Assembly: GCF_016612865.1 (NCBI RefSeq)
Contig: NZ_JAENZZ010000002.1
Location: 1,364,001 to 1,428,000 of the forward strand
DNA length: 64,000 nt
From: Blastococcus sp. TML/M2B
GTDB lineage: Bacteria > Actinomycetota > Actinomycetes > Mycobacteriales > Geodermatophilaceae
Direction of reading: 5' to 3'
A program made the position numbers and the translations under genes. The notes beneath the pieces were generated by a model, which was not told the origin of the DNA, searched no databases, and was given only the letters and a program-made list of their open reading frames with translations. Shown piece after piece: positions 50,802 to 60,082 of the stretch. Within the stretch, counting starts at the first letter, position 1. Each line of letters begins with the position of its first letter.

Positions 50802-51858
50802 GCCCGGCGCCGTGCCGGCGGGCGTCACCGTGCTGCCCGTCGCCGGGCTGCCGGAGTTCGCCCCCGGGGACGACCTCGCCGCGGCGATCGCCGAGCGCGC
50901 CCCGTGGCTGGCCGACGGCGACGTCGTCGTCGTCACCTCTAAGGTGGTCTCCAAGGTCGAGGGCGCGCTGGTCCCCGTCCCGCCGGACGCCGACCGCGAG
51001 GCCGTCCGGCAGGCCGCCATCGACGGGCAGACCGTGCGCGTGGTCGCCCGCCGCGGACCGCTGAAGATCGTGCAGACCCCGCACGGCTGGGTGGTCGCCG
51101 CCGCCGGGATCGACGCCTCCAACGTCGACCAGGGCTCGCTGGTCCTGCTCCCCGAGGACTCCGACGCCTCCGCCCGCGCGTTGCGCGCCCGCCTCGCCGA
51201 GCTGCTCGGCGTCGACGTCGCCGTGGTGGTGAGCGACACCTTCGGCCGCACCTGGCGGGAGGGGCTCACCGACGTCGCCCTCGGCTCGGCCGGGATCACC
51301 GCGCTGGTCGACCACCGCGGCGCGGTCGACGCGCACGGCAACCGGCTGGAGACCACCCGCATCGCCGTCGTCGACGAGCTCGCCTCGGCCGCCGACCTGG
51401 TCAAGGGCAAGCTCGACGGCGTGCCCGTCGCGGTCGTCCGCGGCCTCCCCTTCGACCGGCCGGCGGAGGACGAGGGCACCCGGCCGCTGGTCCGGCTGCC
51501 CGCCGACGACCTCTTCCCCTACGGCTCCCGCGACGTGGTGGGCTCCCGCTCCCCGGCCGGTGACCTGCTGCCCCGGGCCGGCGAGCTCGAGGCGGTCGCG
51601 GCCGCCTTCCGCACCGCCGGCGCCGCCCTGCCGGAGTTCCCGGTGGTGCTGCGGCACGGCGGCGAGGGCGACGGCGTCGTCGACGTCCACCTGAGCGACG
51701 CGGTCACCACGACGACGGCGCTCAACCTGGGCGCGCAGCTCGGCGCGGTCATCGTGCAGCTGCACGCCGAGGGCTGGCGGACCCGCTGGGAACCCGCGGC
51801 GACCGCCGGTGGGACCTCACTCGTCGGGAGGCTGTGGGTGGGTTCGGACCCCGCCTGA
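50794..51858 (+). CDS. fbiB: F420-0:gamma-glutamyl ligase FbiB/CofE with unusual C-terminus
   Basis: Adds glutamates to F420-0. The N-terminal 245 residues show the CofE core: [46 protein letters not shown]. Mycobacterial FbiB has about 450 residues with a complete C-terminal nitroreductase domain that reduces dehydro-F420-0. Here the protein has 354 residues and the C-terminal 100 retain only a remnant ([20 protein letters not shown]) without the Arg-rich FMN motif. GTG 50794 overlaps fbiA. Confidence 0.9.
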   Translation: MSEPGAVPAGVTVLPVAGLPEFAPGDDLAAAIAERAPWLADGDVVVVTSKVVSKVEGALVPVPPDADREAVRQAAIDGQTVRVVARRGPLKIVQTPHGWVVAAAGIDASNVDQGSLVLLPEDSDASARALRARLAELLGVDVAVVVSDTFGRTWREGLTDVALGSAGITALVDHRGAVDAHGNRLETTRIAVVDELASAADLVKGKLDGVPVAVVRGLPFDRPAEDEGTRPLVRLPADDLFPYGSRDVVGSRSPAGDLLPRAGELEAVAAAFRTAGAALPEFPVVLRHGGEGDGVVDVHLSDAVTTTTALNLGAQLGAVIVQLHAEGWRTRWEPAATAGGTSLVGRLWVGSDPA

Positions 51859-51872
51859 GCTGCGGTCTCGGC

Positions 51873-51878
51873 TAGCGT
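51873..51878 (+). promoter_or_regulatory. candidate -10 element for rmlA
   Basis: TAGCGT ends eight bases before ATG 51887 with no ribosome site between, the same layout as at the Nudix gene (11131), so the mRNA is probably leaderless. Confidence 0.35.
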
Positions 51879-51886
51879 GCCGACCC

Positions 51887-52753
51887 ATGCGCGGGATCAT
51901 CCTGGCCGGTGGCACGGGGAGTCGGCTCTTCCCCATCACGCAGGCGGTGAGCAAGCAGCTCATGCCGGTCTACGACAAGCCGATGATCTACTACCCGCTC
52001 TCGACGCTGATGATGGCCGGCGTCCGCGAGGTGCTGATCATCACCACCCCCGGCGACCAGGAGGCCTTCCGCCACCTGCTCGGCGACGGCAGCCGGCTGG
52101 GCATGCGGATCGAGTACGCCGTGCAGCCCCGCCCCGAGGGGCTGGCCCAGGCCTTCCTCATCGGCGCCGAGTTCCTGGGCGGCGAGGCGGCCGCACTCGT
52201 GCTGGGCGACAACATCTTCTACGGCGCGGGCCTGGGCACCGCCCTGGCGCGGCTGCCCGAGCCCGCCGGAGGGCACGTCTTCGCCTACCACGTCGCCAAC
52301 CCCCGGGAGTACGGCGTCGTCGAGTTCGACCCCGACGGCCGGGTGCTGTCGATCGAGGAGAAGCCGGAACGCCCGCGCAGCTCCTACGCCGTCCCGGGGC
52401 TGTACTTCTACGCTAGCGACGTCGTCGAGGTGGCCCGCGGCATCACCCCCAGCGCGCGCGGCGAGCTGGAGATCACCGCGGTGAACGAGCACTACCTGCG
52501 CGAGGGCCGGCTCACGGTCACCGCGCTGGACCGCGGCACCGCCTGGCTGGACACCGGCACCTTCGCCTCGCTGCGCCAGGCCACCGAGTTCGTCTCGGTG
52601 GTCGAGGAGCGGCAGGGGCTGAAGATCGGCTGCATCGAGGAGGTCGCCTGGCGCAACGGCTGGCTGGACGACGACGGCCTGCGGCGGGCCGCCGAGCCGC
52701 TGGGCAAGAGCGGCTACGGCGACTACCTGCTGAACCTGCTCGCCGACCGCTGA
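51887..52753 (+). CDS. rmlA: glucose-1-phosphate thymidylyltransferase
   Basis: Makes dTDP-glucose, the first step to dTDP-rhamnose, from glucose-1-P and dTTP. The 288-residue protein has the nucleotide-binding [11 protein letters not shown], the sugar-phosphate site [23 protein letters not shown] and [11 protein letters not shown], all typical of RmlA. Rhamnose links wall arabinogalactan or surface glycans in actinobacteria. The other rml genes are not in the window. A large palindrome follows the stop. Confidence 0.96.
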   Translation: MRGIILAGGTGSRLFPITQAVSKQLMPVYDKPMIYYPLSTLMMAGVREVLIITTPGDQEAFRHLLGDGSRLGMRIEYAVQPRPEGLAQAFLIGAEFLGGEAAALVLGDNIFYGAGLGTALARLPEPAGGHVFAYHVANPREYGVVEFDPDGRVLSIEEKPERPRSSYAVPGLYFYASDVVEVARGITPSARGELEITAVNEHYLREGRLTVTALDRGTAWLDTGTFASLRQATEFVSVVEERQGLKIGCIEEVAWRNGWLDDDGLRRAAEPLGKSGYGDYLLNLLADR

Positions 52754-52759
52754 CCTCCG

Positions 52760-52795
52760 CCCCGGGGGCAGAAATGGCCATTTCTGCCCCCGGGG
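52760..52795. terminator. 36-nt perfect palindrome, bidirectional terminator
   Basis: A perfect inverted repeat centred at 52777/52778 with core CAGAAATGGCCATTTCTG and C4G5/C5G4 arms. It lies between the convergent rmlA and glycosylase genes. The AT-rich core is unlike usual GC-rich terminators of this genome. Confidence 0.75.
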
Positions 52796-53728
52796 TCACA
52801 TCCGGCGGTAGTCGGTCGGGGCGAAGCGCGGGCCGCGCCGGGGACGGCGGGGTCCGCCGGCCAGCAGCAGGCGCACCACCCGCTGGCGGTGCCCCCGCCA
52901 CGGCTCCAGCAGCGCGAGCATGCCCTCGTCGTCGGTGACCCGGGCGCCGGTCAGGGCGAAGCCGATCTGGTTCTTCAGGTGGTAGTCGCCGACGCTGACG
53001 GTGTCGGGGCAGCCCAGGGTCCGCTGCACCACCTCGGCCGCCGTCCAGACGCCGATGCCGGGCACCGAGCGCAGCCGCCGCTGCAGGGTGGGCGAGTCGC
53101 AGCCCTCGGCCGGCTCCAGCCGGTCGGCCACCGTCGCCACCGCGCGCAGCGCCCGGCGGCGCGCGCCGTCGAGCCCGCAGGCGTGCCACTGCCAGTCGGT
53201 GATCTCCAGGACCCGCCGCGCCGACGGGAGCACGCGCATCCCCTCCGGCGCCGGCCCGGGCGCGGGCTCCCCGGCCAGCCGCAGCAGCTCCCGCCAGACG
53301 CGGTTCGCCTCGACGGTGGTGACCTTCTGCTCGAGGACGGCGGGCACCAGCGCGTCCCACGTCCGGCCGGTGCCGCCCAGCCGCAGCCACGGCGTGCGGC
53401 GGTGCAGGTCGGCGACGAGCGCGTGACCGCCCGGGTCGAACGTGGCGACCGGGTCCTCGGCGCCGAGGGAACGCGGCACGGCGGCACCGGCGCACTCCGC
53501 ACCCGGCCCCCACGCCTGCACCGCGACCCGGCCGGCGGCGTACCGGATGCGCACGGTGGCCGGGCCCTCCGGCGTGCTGGTGGTCCGCCAGATGCCCTCG
53601 GGCGTGATCCGCATCGCGGGGTCGGCGACGCCGCGGTGGTGCGCGGCGACGGCCCGGCGGAGGTCCAGCGGCCAGTCCGGCTCCCAGGTCGCCTCGTACG
53701 GCGCGGTCACCAGCGCGGCACCGCTCAC
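52796..53728 (-). CDS. DNA-3-methyladenine glycosylase-like HhH-GPD protein
   Basis: A 310-residue AlkA-family base-excision enzyme. LEQKVTTVEANRVWREL starts the HhH-GPD core; the helix-hairpin-helix is VPGIGVWTAAEVVQR, and the catalytic Asp is in VSVGDYHLKNQIG. The N-terminal 110 residues form the accompanying beta domain. It removes alkylated purines. GTG 53728 overlaps the stop of the upstream membrane protein gene (GTGA), an odd pairing of DNA repair with an envelope gene. Confidence 0.88.
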   Translation of the reverse strand: MSGAALVTAPYEATWEPDWPLDLRRAVAAHHRGVADPAMRITPEGIWRTTSTPEGPATVRIRYAAGRVAVQAWGPGAECAGAAVPRSLGAEDPVATFDPGGHALVADLHRRTPWLRLGGTGRTWDALVPAVLEQKVTTVEANRVWRELLRLAGEPAPGPAPEGMRVLPSARRVLEITDWQWHACGLDGARRRALRAVATVADRLEPAEGCDSPTLQRRLRSVPGIGVWTAAEVVQRTLGCPDTVSVGDYHLKNQIGFALTGARVTDDEGMLALLEPWRGHRQRVVRLLLAGGPRRPRRGPRFAPTDYRRM

Positions 53729-55311
53729 CGGGGACCACCGGCCGGGGTCGCCACCGCGTCCTGCTCCGTGCCGTCCGGACCGGCCCCGGCCCGCTCGACG
53801 TCGTCCCGGCCCGCGCGGCGGCGCCGGGCGGCGGACAGCGCCGCGCGCCCGCCCGCCTCCAGCAGCACCGCGAGCAGCAGGCCCGTCGCGAACGCGGCGT
53901 GCACCGTGTGCTTCGCCAGCTCGTAGTACCCGTCGCTGAGCGCGATCAGCGCCTGGCTCACCGCGTAGCCGGTCAGCAGCAGCGCCAGCACGCCGCGGAC
54001 GGCCCGCCCCGCCTCCCGCGAGCGAGCCCAGCGGACCCCGGCCACCGCCCCGCCCAGCCAGACGAACGCGATCGCCGGCACCGGCCAGCCCGTGGGCAGC
54101 AGGCCCAGCAGCCAGAAGACCGGGCTCGGTCGCTGCGCAAGCTCCGGGTCGCCGTCCACCTCGCCGGGCAGGTTGGCCAGGTAGTCGACCCGCGCCTCGG
54201 TCACGGCGTCGAAAGCCTGCGGGACCAGCTCGAGGAACCGGTCGGGGTGGGCGGCGAAGAAGCCGAGGTAGGTCTTCCAGGAGAACACCGTCCAGGCGTT
54301 GTCCTCGATGAGCGGATCGCCCCAGGGGGTGTCGGTCTCCCAGGCGTTCGTGCCGGCGTAGCGGGCCAGCTCGGGCGGCAGCCCCATCTCCTCGAGGTCC
54401 GCGCGCGGGTCGTCGGACTCCACCAGGAGCGTGTGGAAGAGCAGGTTGTACTTGTTGCCGTTGCTCAGCCCCTCCCCCTGGCCCCGGGCGGTCAGCGCCA
54501 GCAGCAGCCCGGCGACGCCGAGGAGCACCAGCAGGGAGACCACGGGACGGCGGAGGCCGCCGCGGACCGGCTGCGCCGGGCGCTCCCGGTAGCGCCGGCT
54601 GAGCAGCAGGGCCAGCCCGACCGCCGGGACGACGGTGACCAGGGCGGTCTTGGCGGCCCCGGTGAACGCGACCGCCGCGACCAGCAGCAGCAGCCACGGC
54701 CAGGTCCGGTTCACGACCACGCCCACGCCGGCGGCGCACACCCAGAGCAGCCCGATGAAGCCGGCCTGGTCGGTGTAGCCGGAGTTCAGGTAGGTGACGA
54801 AGCCGATGTCGCTGACCGCGACGACCACCAGCGCGACCAGCGGCCAGCGCGCGCCGAGCCCGCCGGGCAGGGCGAGGAACAGCGCCGCCGCCCCGAGGCC
54901 GAGGAGCACCGCACCGACGACGGCCAGGACGGCCATGTCGAAGCCGTCGTCCCCGGTCACCAGCCGGGAGGCCCAGTAGGTCAGCTGCAGGACCGGGCGC
55001 CACGAGGTGGCGTACCGCCAGTTCTCCCCCGGGCAGCTGTTGCCCGGCAGGTAGTCGCCCTCGAACCCCTGCTGCGAGGAGTCCGGGCCGATGCCGAGCC
55101 CGAGCCGGCACACCAGCCGGTCGGCGTCGCCGTTGTCGGCCAGGCCGACCGTCCCGCTGACGAACAGCTGGGCCAGCACGACCGCCGTCGTGACGGCGAG
55201 CACGACCCCGGCGCCCAGGGCGCGGACGCGCCGGGACGGGACGTCCGGCGCCCGCCCGTCCGGCGGGTCGGCAACCGGCCGGGGGCCGCGGGGAAGACGC
55301 ACGACGTCCAT
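53725..55311 (-). CDS. large polytopic membrane protein, possible glycan or lipid-linked sugar enzyme
   Basis: A 528-residue protein with roughly ten hydrophobic segments and a large extracytoplasmic loop after TM1 that contains GLADNGDADRLVCRLG. Further loops hold NGNKYNLLFHTLLVES and FSWKTYLGFFAAHPDRF. It is reminiscent of GT-C-type or glycan-export proteins (similar DNGD loops occur in uncharacterised actinobacterial membrane proteins), but I see no certain signature. It lies between manC and the glycosylase gene, within the glycan cluster. Confidence 0.7.
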   Translation of the reverse strand: MDVVRLPRGPRPVADPPDGRAPDVPSRRVRALGAGVVLAVTTAVVLAQLFVSGTVGLADNGDADRLVCRLGLGIGPDSSQQGFEGDYLPGNSCPGENWRYATSWRPVLQLTYWASRLVTGDDGFDMAVLAVVGAVLLGLGAAALFLALPGGLGARWPLVALVVVAVSDIGFVTYLNSGYTDQAGFIGLLWVCAAGVGVVVNRTWPWLLLLVAAVAFTGAAKTALVTVVPAVGLALLLSRRYRERPAQPVRGGLRRPVVSLLVLLGVAGLLLALTARGQGEGLSNGNKYNLLFHTLLVESDDPRADLEEMGLPPELARYAGTNAWETDTPWGDPLIEDNAWTVFSWKTYLGFFAAHPDRFLELVPQAFDAVTEARVDYLANLPGEVDGDPELAQRPSPVFWLLGLLPTGWPVPAIAFVWLGGAVAGVRWARSREAGRAVRGVLALLLTGYAVSQALIALSDGYYELAKHTVHAAFATGLLLAVLLEAGGRAALSAARRRRAGRDDVERAGAGPDGTEQDAVATPAGGPR

Positions 55312-55382
55312 CTTCCGCGATCCCGGCGCCGGGTGCGGGGTACGCGCGCGAGAAGCGTCACAGCGCGCCGCCCGTCCGCCGG

Positions 55383-56483
55383 TCAGCTGAAGCGGCTGCC
55401 GTGCCCCGCCTCGACCTCGGCCAGCAGCTGCTTGACCCGCTCCGCGTCGCCCACCGGGCAGACCATCGTCACGTCGGCGGTGTGCACCACGACGCTGTCG
55501 CGCACGCCGATCAGCGCGACGAGGTGGTCGGGGTCGTCGGAGAGGACGACGTTGCCGGAGCTGTCGAGCAGCACCCGCAGCCCGCGGCCGGCGTTGCCGG
55601 CCTCGTCGGTCTCGAGGGTGTGCGCGAGGGCCGGCCACGAGCCGATGTCCAGCCACTCGACGTCCAGGTCGACGACGGCGACGCGGCCCGGCTCGGCGGC
55701 CGCCGGCTCCAGGACGGCGTAGTCGACGCTGATCTTCGGCAGGGTCGGGAACACCTCGGCCAGGACGGCGTCGCGCTCCGGGCCGGCGGGCGCGGCCACG
55801 ATGCGCGCCAGCCCCGTCGCCGACTCCGGCAGGTGGTCGGCGAGCGCGTCGAGCACCGTCTGCGCCCGCCACACGAACATGCCGGAGTTCCAGACGTACT
55901 CCCCCGACGCCAGGTAGGCCTCGGCCGTCTCGCGGTCGGGCTTCTCGCGGAACGACGCCGCCTCCGCCGCACCGGCGACCTCCGTCGGTGCGCCCTTCTG
56001 CACGTAGCCGAACCCGGTCGCCGGGGACGTCGGCGTCACGCCGAGGGTCACCAGCGCCCGGGGGCGGACGGCGAGCAGGTCGTAGGCGGTGGTGAGCGCG
56101 GCAGCGAAGCGCTCGACCGGGCGGATCACGTGGTCGGCGCTGACGACGGCGAGCTCGGCGTCCGGGTCGATGTCGGCCACCAGCGCGGCGGCGAGGCCGA
56201 CGGCGTTGGCGGTGTCGCGGGCCACCGGCTCGAGCACCAGCCGGTCCGGGCGCAGCCGCGGCAGGGCCGCCCGCACCATGTCGGCGTAGCGGGCGGCGGT
56301 GCACACCCAGATCTGCTCGGCCGGCAGCACCGCCTCGAGGCGGGTGAACGCCTCCTCCAGCAGGCTGTGCGCGCCACCGTCCGCGTCGGCGACGACGTCG
56401 AGCAGCTGCTTGGGGCGCTGGGCGCGGGACAGCGGCCACAGCCGCGTGCCGGAGCCGCCCGCCATGATCACGGCGTGTCGCAT
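55383..56483 (-). CDS. manC: mannose-1-phosphate guanylyltransferase
   Basis: Forms GDP-mannose from mannose-1-P and GTP. The 366-residue protein has AGGSGTRLWPLSRAQRPKQ at the N-terminus, SADHVIRP, GFGYVQKG, FREKPDRETAEAYLASG and WNSGMFVWR. It lacks the C-terminal isomerase domain of the bifunctional type, in keeping with a separate manA at 38848. GAGAGGGACC precedes ATG 56483. It lies next to glycosyltransferase genes, as Rv3264c does to wbbL1. Confidence 0.95.
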   Translation of the reverse strand: MRHAVIMAGGSGTRLWPLSRAQRPKQLLDVVADADGGAHSLLEEAFTRLEAVLPAEQIWVCTAARYADMVRAALPRLRPDRLVLEPVARDTANAVGLAAALVADIDPDAELAVVSADHVIRPVERFAAALTTAYDLLAVRPRALVTLGVTPTSPATGFGYVQKGAPTEVAGAAEAASFREKPDRETAEAYLASGEYVWNSGMFVWRAQTVLDALADHLPESATGLARIVAAPAGPERDAVLAEVFPTLPKISVDYAVLEPAAAEPGRVAVVDLDVEWLDIGSWPALAHTLETDEAGNAGRGLRVLLDSSGNVVLSDDPDHLVALIGVRDSVVVHTADVTMVCPVGDAERVKQLLAEVEAGHGSRFS

Positions 56484-56518
56484 CGTGGTCCCTCTCGTCG
56501 GTCGGTCGTCCGGCCGGC

Positions 56519-57496
56519 TCAGGGGTGGCCGGTGGTGGGGTGGGAGCCCGGGGCGTCCGGGTGGTCGTGCGGGAGCTGGTCCACGGTCTGCTGCGGCTGC
56601 GCGCCCTCGTCGACCCGCCGGCTCGCGTAGGAGAGCAGCATCCGGGCGCCGAGGCCGGCCCGCAGGGCGCCGCGCAGCGGGGCGTGCCGGCGCCGCGGGA
56701 AGTCGGCGGAGAGGTACCGCAGCGCGCTGGTGTGGTGCACCCGCTGCATGCGCCGGGCCGAGCGCCGCGTGGCGTGCCCGCCCTCGTGGGTGACGACCGC
56801 CGTGGGCACGTAGACGTGCAGCCAGCCGCGCTGCCCGAGGCGGCGGGCGAGGTCGACGTCCTCGAAGTACATGAAGTAACCGGGGTCGAAGCCGCCGACC
56901 GAGGCGTAGGCGGCGAGGTCGACCAGCAGGCAGCTGCCCGACAGCCAGCCGGCCGGGCGCTCGGCGATCTCGTCCCGCTCGCGCCGGTAGCGCGCCGTCC
57001 ACGGGTTCGCCGGCCACACCCAGCCCAGCAGCGCGTGCCCGATGCCGGTCGAGAGCGACGGCAGGTCCCGGGCCGAGGGGTAGATGGCCCCCTCGGGGGT
57101 GCGGATGGCCGGGCCCAGGGTGGCCGCCCGCGGCCAGCGGGCCGCGGCCTCGACCAGCTCGTCGACGGCGCCGGGCTCGAAGCGGACGTCGGGGTTGGCG
57201 ACGACCGCGTAGCCGGTCGTGGCGCCGGCCAGCGCGGCGTTGGCGGCCGCGCCGTAGCCGATGTTGCCGCCGGTGCGCAGCAGGGTGACCTCGGGCCGCT
57301 GCCGCGCGGCCCGCTCGGGGACGCCGTCGGTCGAGCCGTTGTCGGCAAGGACCACCTCGTAGGGGCGGCCGGTGGCCAGCGCGAGGGAGTCGAGGAACCC
57401 CTCGAGCGTCTCGCCCGGGGAGTAGGTCACCACGACCACCCGCAGCGGCGCGTCGACCCGGGCGCTGTCGACCGGAGCGCTGTCCACGGAGGTCAC
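56519..57496 (-). CDS. family 2 glycosyltransferase (WbbL-type)
   Basis: A 325-residue GT-A enzyme. VVVVTYSPGETLEGFLDSL, LADNGSTDG, GYAVVANPDVRFEPG and GGFDPGYFMYFEDVDLARR are the hallmarks of rhamnosyltransferases such as WbbL, which adds rhamnose to decaprenyl-PP-GlcNAc in wall linker synthesis. Next to manC and not far from rmlA, this activity is likely but not proven. Its GTG overlaps the stop of the GT4 gene upstream. Confidence 0.9.
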   Translation of the reverse strand: MTSVDSAPVDSARVDAPLRVVVVTYSPGETLEGFLDSLALATGRPYEVVLADNGSTDGVPERAARQRPEVTLLRTGGNIGYGAAANAALAGATTGYAVVANPDVRFEPGAVDELVEAAARWPRAATLGPAIRTPEGAIYPSARDLPSLSTGIGHALLGWVWPANPWTARYRRERDEIAERPAGWLSGSCLLVDLAAYASVGGFDPGYFMYFEDVDLARRLGQRGWLHVYVPTAVVTHEGGHATRRSARRMQRVHHTSALRYLSADFPRRRHAPLRGALRAGLGARMLLSYASRRVDEGAQPQQTVDQLPHDHPDAPGSHPTTGHP

Positions 57497-58647
57497 CCTA
57501 CGTCGGGGCCGCGCCGTCCCCGGCGGGGTGCCGCGGCCGCCGCGTAGGCGTTCAGGTGCTGCTCCGCGCAGGCCCGCCAGGTGAATCCGGCGGCCCGCGC
57601 GACCGCCGCGGCCGAGAGCCGGGCGCGCTCGTCCGGGTCGGCCAGGAGCGCGCCGAGCCGGTCGCCGATCGCAGCGGCGTCGTACCCGGTGTAGGCCACG
57701 GCGTCGCCGCCGACCTCCGGCAGGGCCAGCGAGCGGGTGGTGAGCACCGGCGCTCCGCAGGCCATCGCCTCGAGCACCGGCAGCCCGAACCCCTCGGCCA
57801 GGCTCGGGTAGGCCAGCACCTCCGCGCCGCCCAGGAACCCGGCGAGCAGCTCCAGCGGCAGATAGCCCGGGCGCAGCACCTCCAGGTGGTCGGGCACGCG
57901 GGCGAGCACGTCGTCCACCCGCTCGTCCCAGCCGCGGCCACCGGCCAGCACCAGCGCGGGCGGGTCGGGCAGATCGGCGACGGCGCGCTGCCAGCCCTCG
58001 ATCAGGGCGGGCACGTTCTTGCGCGGCTCGATCGTGCCGAGGAAGCCGACGTACCGGCCGGCGCGCAGCCCGAGGTGCTGCCGCGCCGCGGCCACCTCCT
58101 CGGCCGAGGGCACGTGGAAACGGGCGGCGTCCACGCCGTGGTGGGCGACCTCGACCTGGCCGTGCACGCCGCGGGCCACCCGGGCCAGCTCGTCGAGCGT
58201 CGCCCGCGAGGGCACGACGCAGCGGGCCGCCCGGCGCAGCGAGACCTCCGTCCACGCGCGGAAGAAGACCCGCTTGACCCGCTGGTGCACCTCGGGGTGG
58301 GTGAAGAAGGTGGCGTCGTGCAGCGTGGTCACCACGGGCAGCCGCGCGGCCAGCGGCATCGTGTAGTGCGGGCAGTGCAGCACCTCGGCGCCCACCTGCC
58401 GGGCCACCCGCGGCAGGCCGGCCTGCTCCCAGGCCAGCCGGGCGGGCCGGCGCGCGACGCCCTCGGGGGCGGTCACCACCCGCGCCCCGGGCACCAGCTC
58501 CCGGTAGAACGGCTCGTCGCGGACCTGGCAGACGACGGCGAGGTCGGCGCCCAGCTCGGCGAGCGCGGGCAGCAGCTGGTCGACGTACCGGCCGACGCCG
58601 CCCCGGTCGGCGGGCACCGCGGTGGCGTCGACGAGGACGCGCGGCAT
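57493..58647 (-). CDS. family 4-type glycosyltransferase (1)
   Basis: A 384-residue GT-B enzyme. RVLVDATAVPADRGGVGRYV at the start, FLGTIEPRKNVPALIEGW and EGFGLPVLEAMACGAPVLTT are typical of GT4 mannosyl- or rhamnosyltransferases using GDP- or NDP-sugars. ATG 58647 fits homologues. It is coupled to the WbbL-type gene by a GTGA overlap, so both probably act on the same glycan. Confidence 0.9.
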   Translation of the reverse strand: MPRVLVDATAVPADRGGVGRYVDQLLPALAELGADLAVVCQVRDEPFYRELVPGARVVTAPEGVARRPARLAWEQAGLPRVARQVGAEVLHCPHYTMPLAARLPVVTTLHDATFFTHPEVHQRVKRVFFRAWTEVSLRRAARCVVPSRATLDELARVARGVHGQVEVAHHGVDAARFHVPSAEEVAAARQHLGLRAGRYVGFLGTIEPRKNVPALIEGWQRAVADLPDPPALVLAGGRGWDERVDDVLARVPDHLEVLRPGYLPLELLAGFLGGAEVLAYPSLAEGFGLPVLEAMACGAPVLTTRSLALPEVGGDAVAYTGYDAAAIGDRLGALLADPDERARLSAAAVARAAGFTWRACAEQHLNAYAAAAAPRRGRRGPDVG

Positions 58648-58789
58648 GCACCGGAGCCTAGCGGCGGGCGCCCGGCCCGCCCGCGCCACCGGGAGCGCGG
58701 CGGCCGCTGTGCCACGATGGATGCGCCCGGCCTCCGGCCCCCACCCCGTGCGAGCTGCCGCGGCCGCGCCCAGTCGAAGGAACTCCCGC

Positions 58790-60082
58790 ATGCCCCAGCC
58801 CACCGGTGACGGTGCCGCGACGACGGCCCTCGAGGACGCCGCCGCCCCCGCCCCCACCGCGGCGGCACCGCGCGACGCGGCGACCACGCGGCAGGGCCGG
58901 CTGGAGTTCCTCGACGCGCTGCGCGGCATCGCGGCGCTGGTCGTGGCGGTGCAGCACCTGGGCGAGACGCAGTGGGTCGGGCTGCTGGGCTGGTCGCACC
59001 ACTGGTTCCGGCTGGGCGAGTTCGGCGTCCTGGTCTTCTTCCTGTGCAGCGGCTTCATCATCCCGGCCTCCTTGGAGCGCCGGAACGACCTCGTGGAGTT
59101 CTGGATCGGCCGGTTCTTCCGGCTGTGGCCGCTCTACCTCGCCGTGGTCGCGGTGGCCCTGGGGGCGTGGGCCCTGTCCGACCGGATCGGCGCGCCCGAG
59201 GGCTACCGGGTCGTCGAGGACTCGCTGCTGAACACCACGATGCTACAGGTCTTCACCACCCGCCCGCTGGTCATCGGCGCTTCCTGGACGCTGGGCTACG
59301 AGCTGGTCTTCTACCTGCTGGTGTCGGTGCTCTTCCTGCTCGGCCTGCACCGCGCCTCGGCGACGACGGCCGTGGTGCTGCTGGTCTCCGCCCTCGCCCT
59401 CGGCGGCACGACGACGGTCTTCATGGTCCAGCGGCAGCCCGACCACTGGTGGACCTTCCCGGTCGCCGGCGCGCTGCTGCTCCTGGTCGCCGCCGCGCGG
59501 GTCCCGGGCCTGGCCCGGCAGATCGCACTCCTGGGCATGGGCGCGGTCGTGGTCGTGGCCCTGGCCAACCGCCCGCACGAGATGTACTTCTCGCTGCTCC
59601 TGCTGGGCTCGATGTTCGTCGGCACGGTGCTCTACCGGTGGACCGTCGGCCAGCTGAGCGGCCGGACCGCTGCCGGGGTCTACGGCCTCGGCGTGCTGGT
59701 GATCGTGCTGTGCCAGTACACCTGGCACGTCGGCTACCTGGAGCCGATCAGCGGCGAGACACCCAGCTGGCTCACCCAGACCGCCACCTTCCTGGGCGCC
59801 TACGCCGTCTTCGGCGCGGCGCTGCTGCTGCGCCGGTACCGCTGGCCGCGCCCCCTGGTCTACCTCGGGACGATCAGCTACTCGGTCTACCTGCTGCACG
59901 CGCTCGTGCTGCTGCTGGTGCTCCCGCCGGTGCCGGGTGGCCCGTGGGCGAACTTCGCGGCGCTGCTCGCGATCACCCTGGTCGCGTCGGCCCTGACGTA
60001 CCGCTTCGTCGAGCGGCCCGGCATCGCGCTGGGCCGCCGCGTCGTCGCTGCCCGGCGCGAGCGCCTGGCCGCGCGCGGCTAG
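58790..60082 (+). CDS. OafA/YrhL-type membrane acyltransferase (third copy type)
   Basis: A 430-residue multi-pass acyltransferase-3 protein. RLEFLDALRGIAALVVAVQH contains the catalytic-His region, FFLCSGFIIPASLE and WIGRFFRLWPLYLA the core, and YLGTISYSVYLLHALVLL the last helices. It differs clearly from the pair at 23.6-26.2 kb. Within a glycan cluster it probably O-acetylates a polysaccharide. GAAGGA precedes ATG 58790; its TAG shares CTAG with the convergent gene. Confidence 0.9.
   Translation: MPQPTGDGAATTALEDAAAPAPTAAAPRDAATTRQGRLEFLDALRGIAALVVAVQHLGETQWVGLLGWSHHWFRLGEFGVLVFFLCSGFIIPASLERRNDLVEFWIGRFFRLWPLYLAVVAVALGAWALSDRIGAPEGYRVVEDSLLNTTMLQVFTTRPLVIGASWTLGYELVFYLLVSVLFLLGLHRASATTAVVLLVSALALGGTTTVFMVQRQPDHWWTFPVAGALLLLVAAARVPGLARQIALLGMGAVVVVALANRPHEMYFSLLLLGSMFVGTVLYRWTVGQLSGRTAAGVYGLGVLVIVLCQYTWHVGYLEPISGETPSWLTQTATFLGAYAVFGAALLLRRYRWPRPLVYLGTISYSVYLLHALVLLLVLPPVPGGPWANFAALLAITLVASALTYRFVERPGIALGRRVVAARRERLAARG

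Noticed and set aside
53725..57348. A single 1,207-codon minus-strand frame that looks like a fusion protein
   Set aside because: Only the last 528 codons are protein-like; the upstream part runs out of frame through manC and the GT2 gene, which have their own starts.
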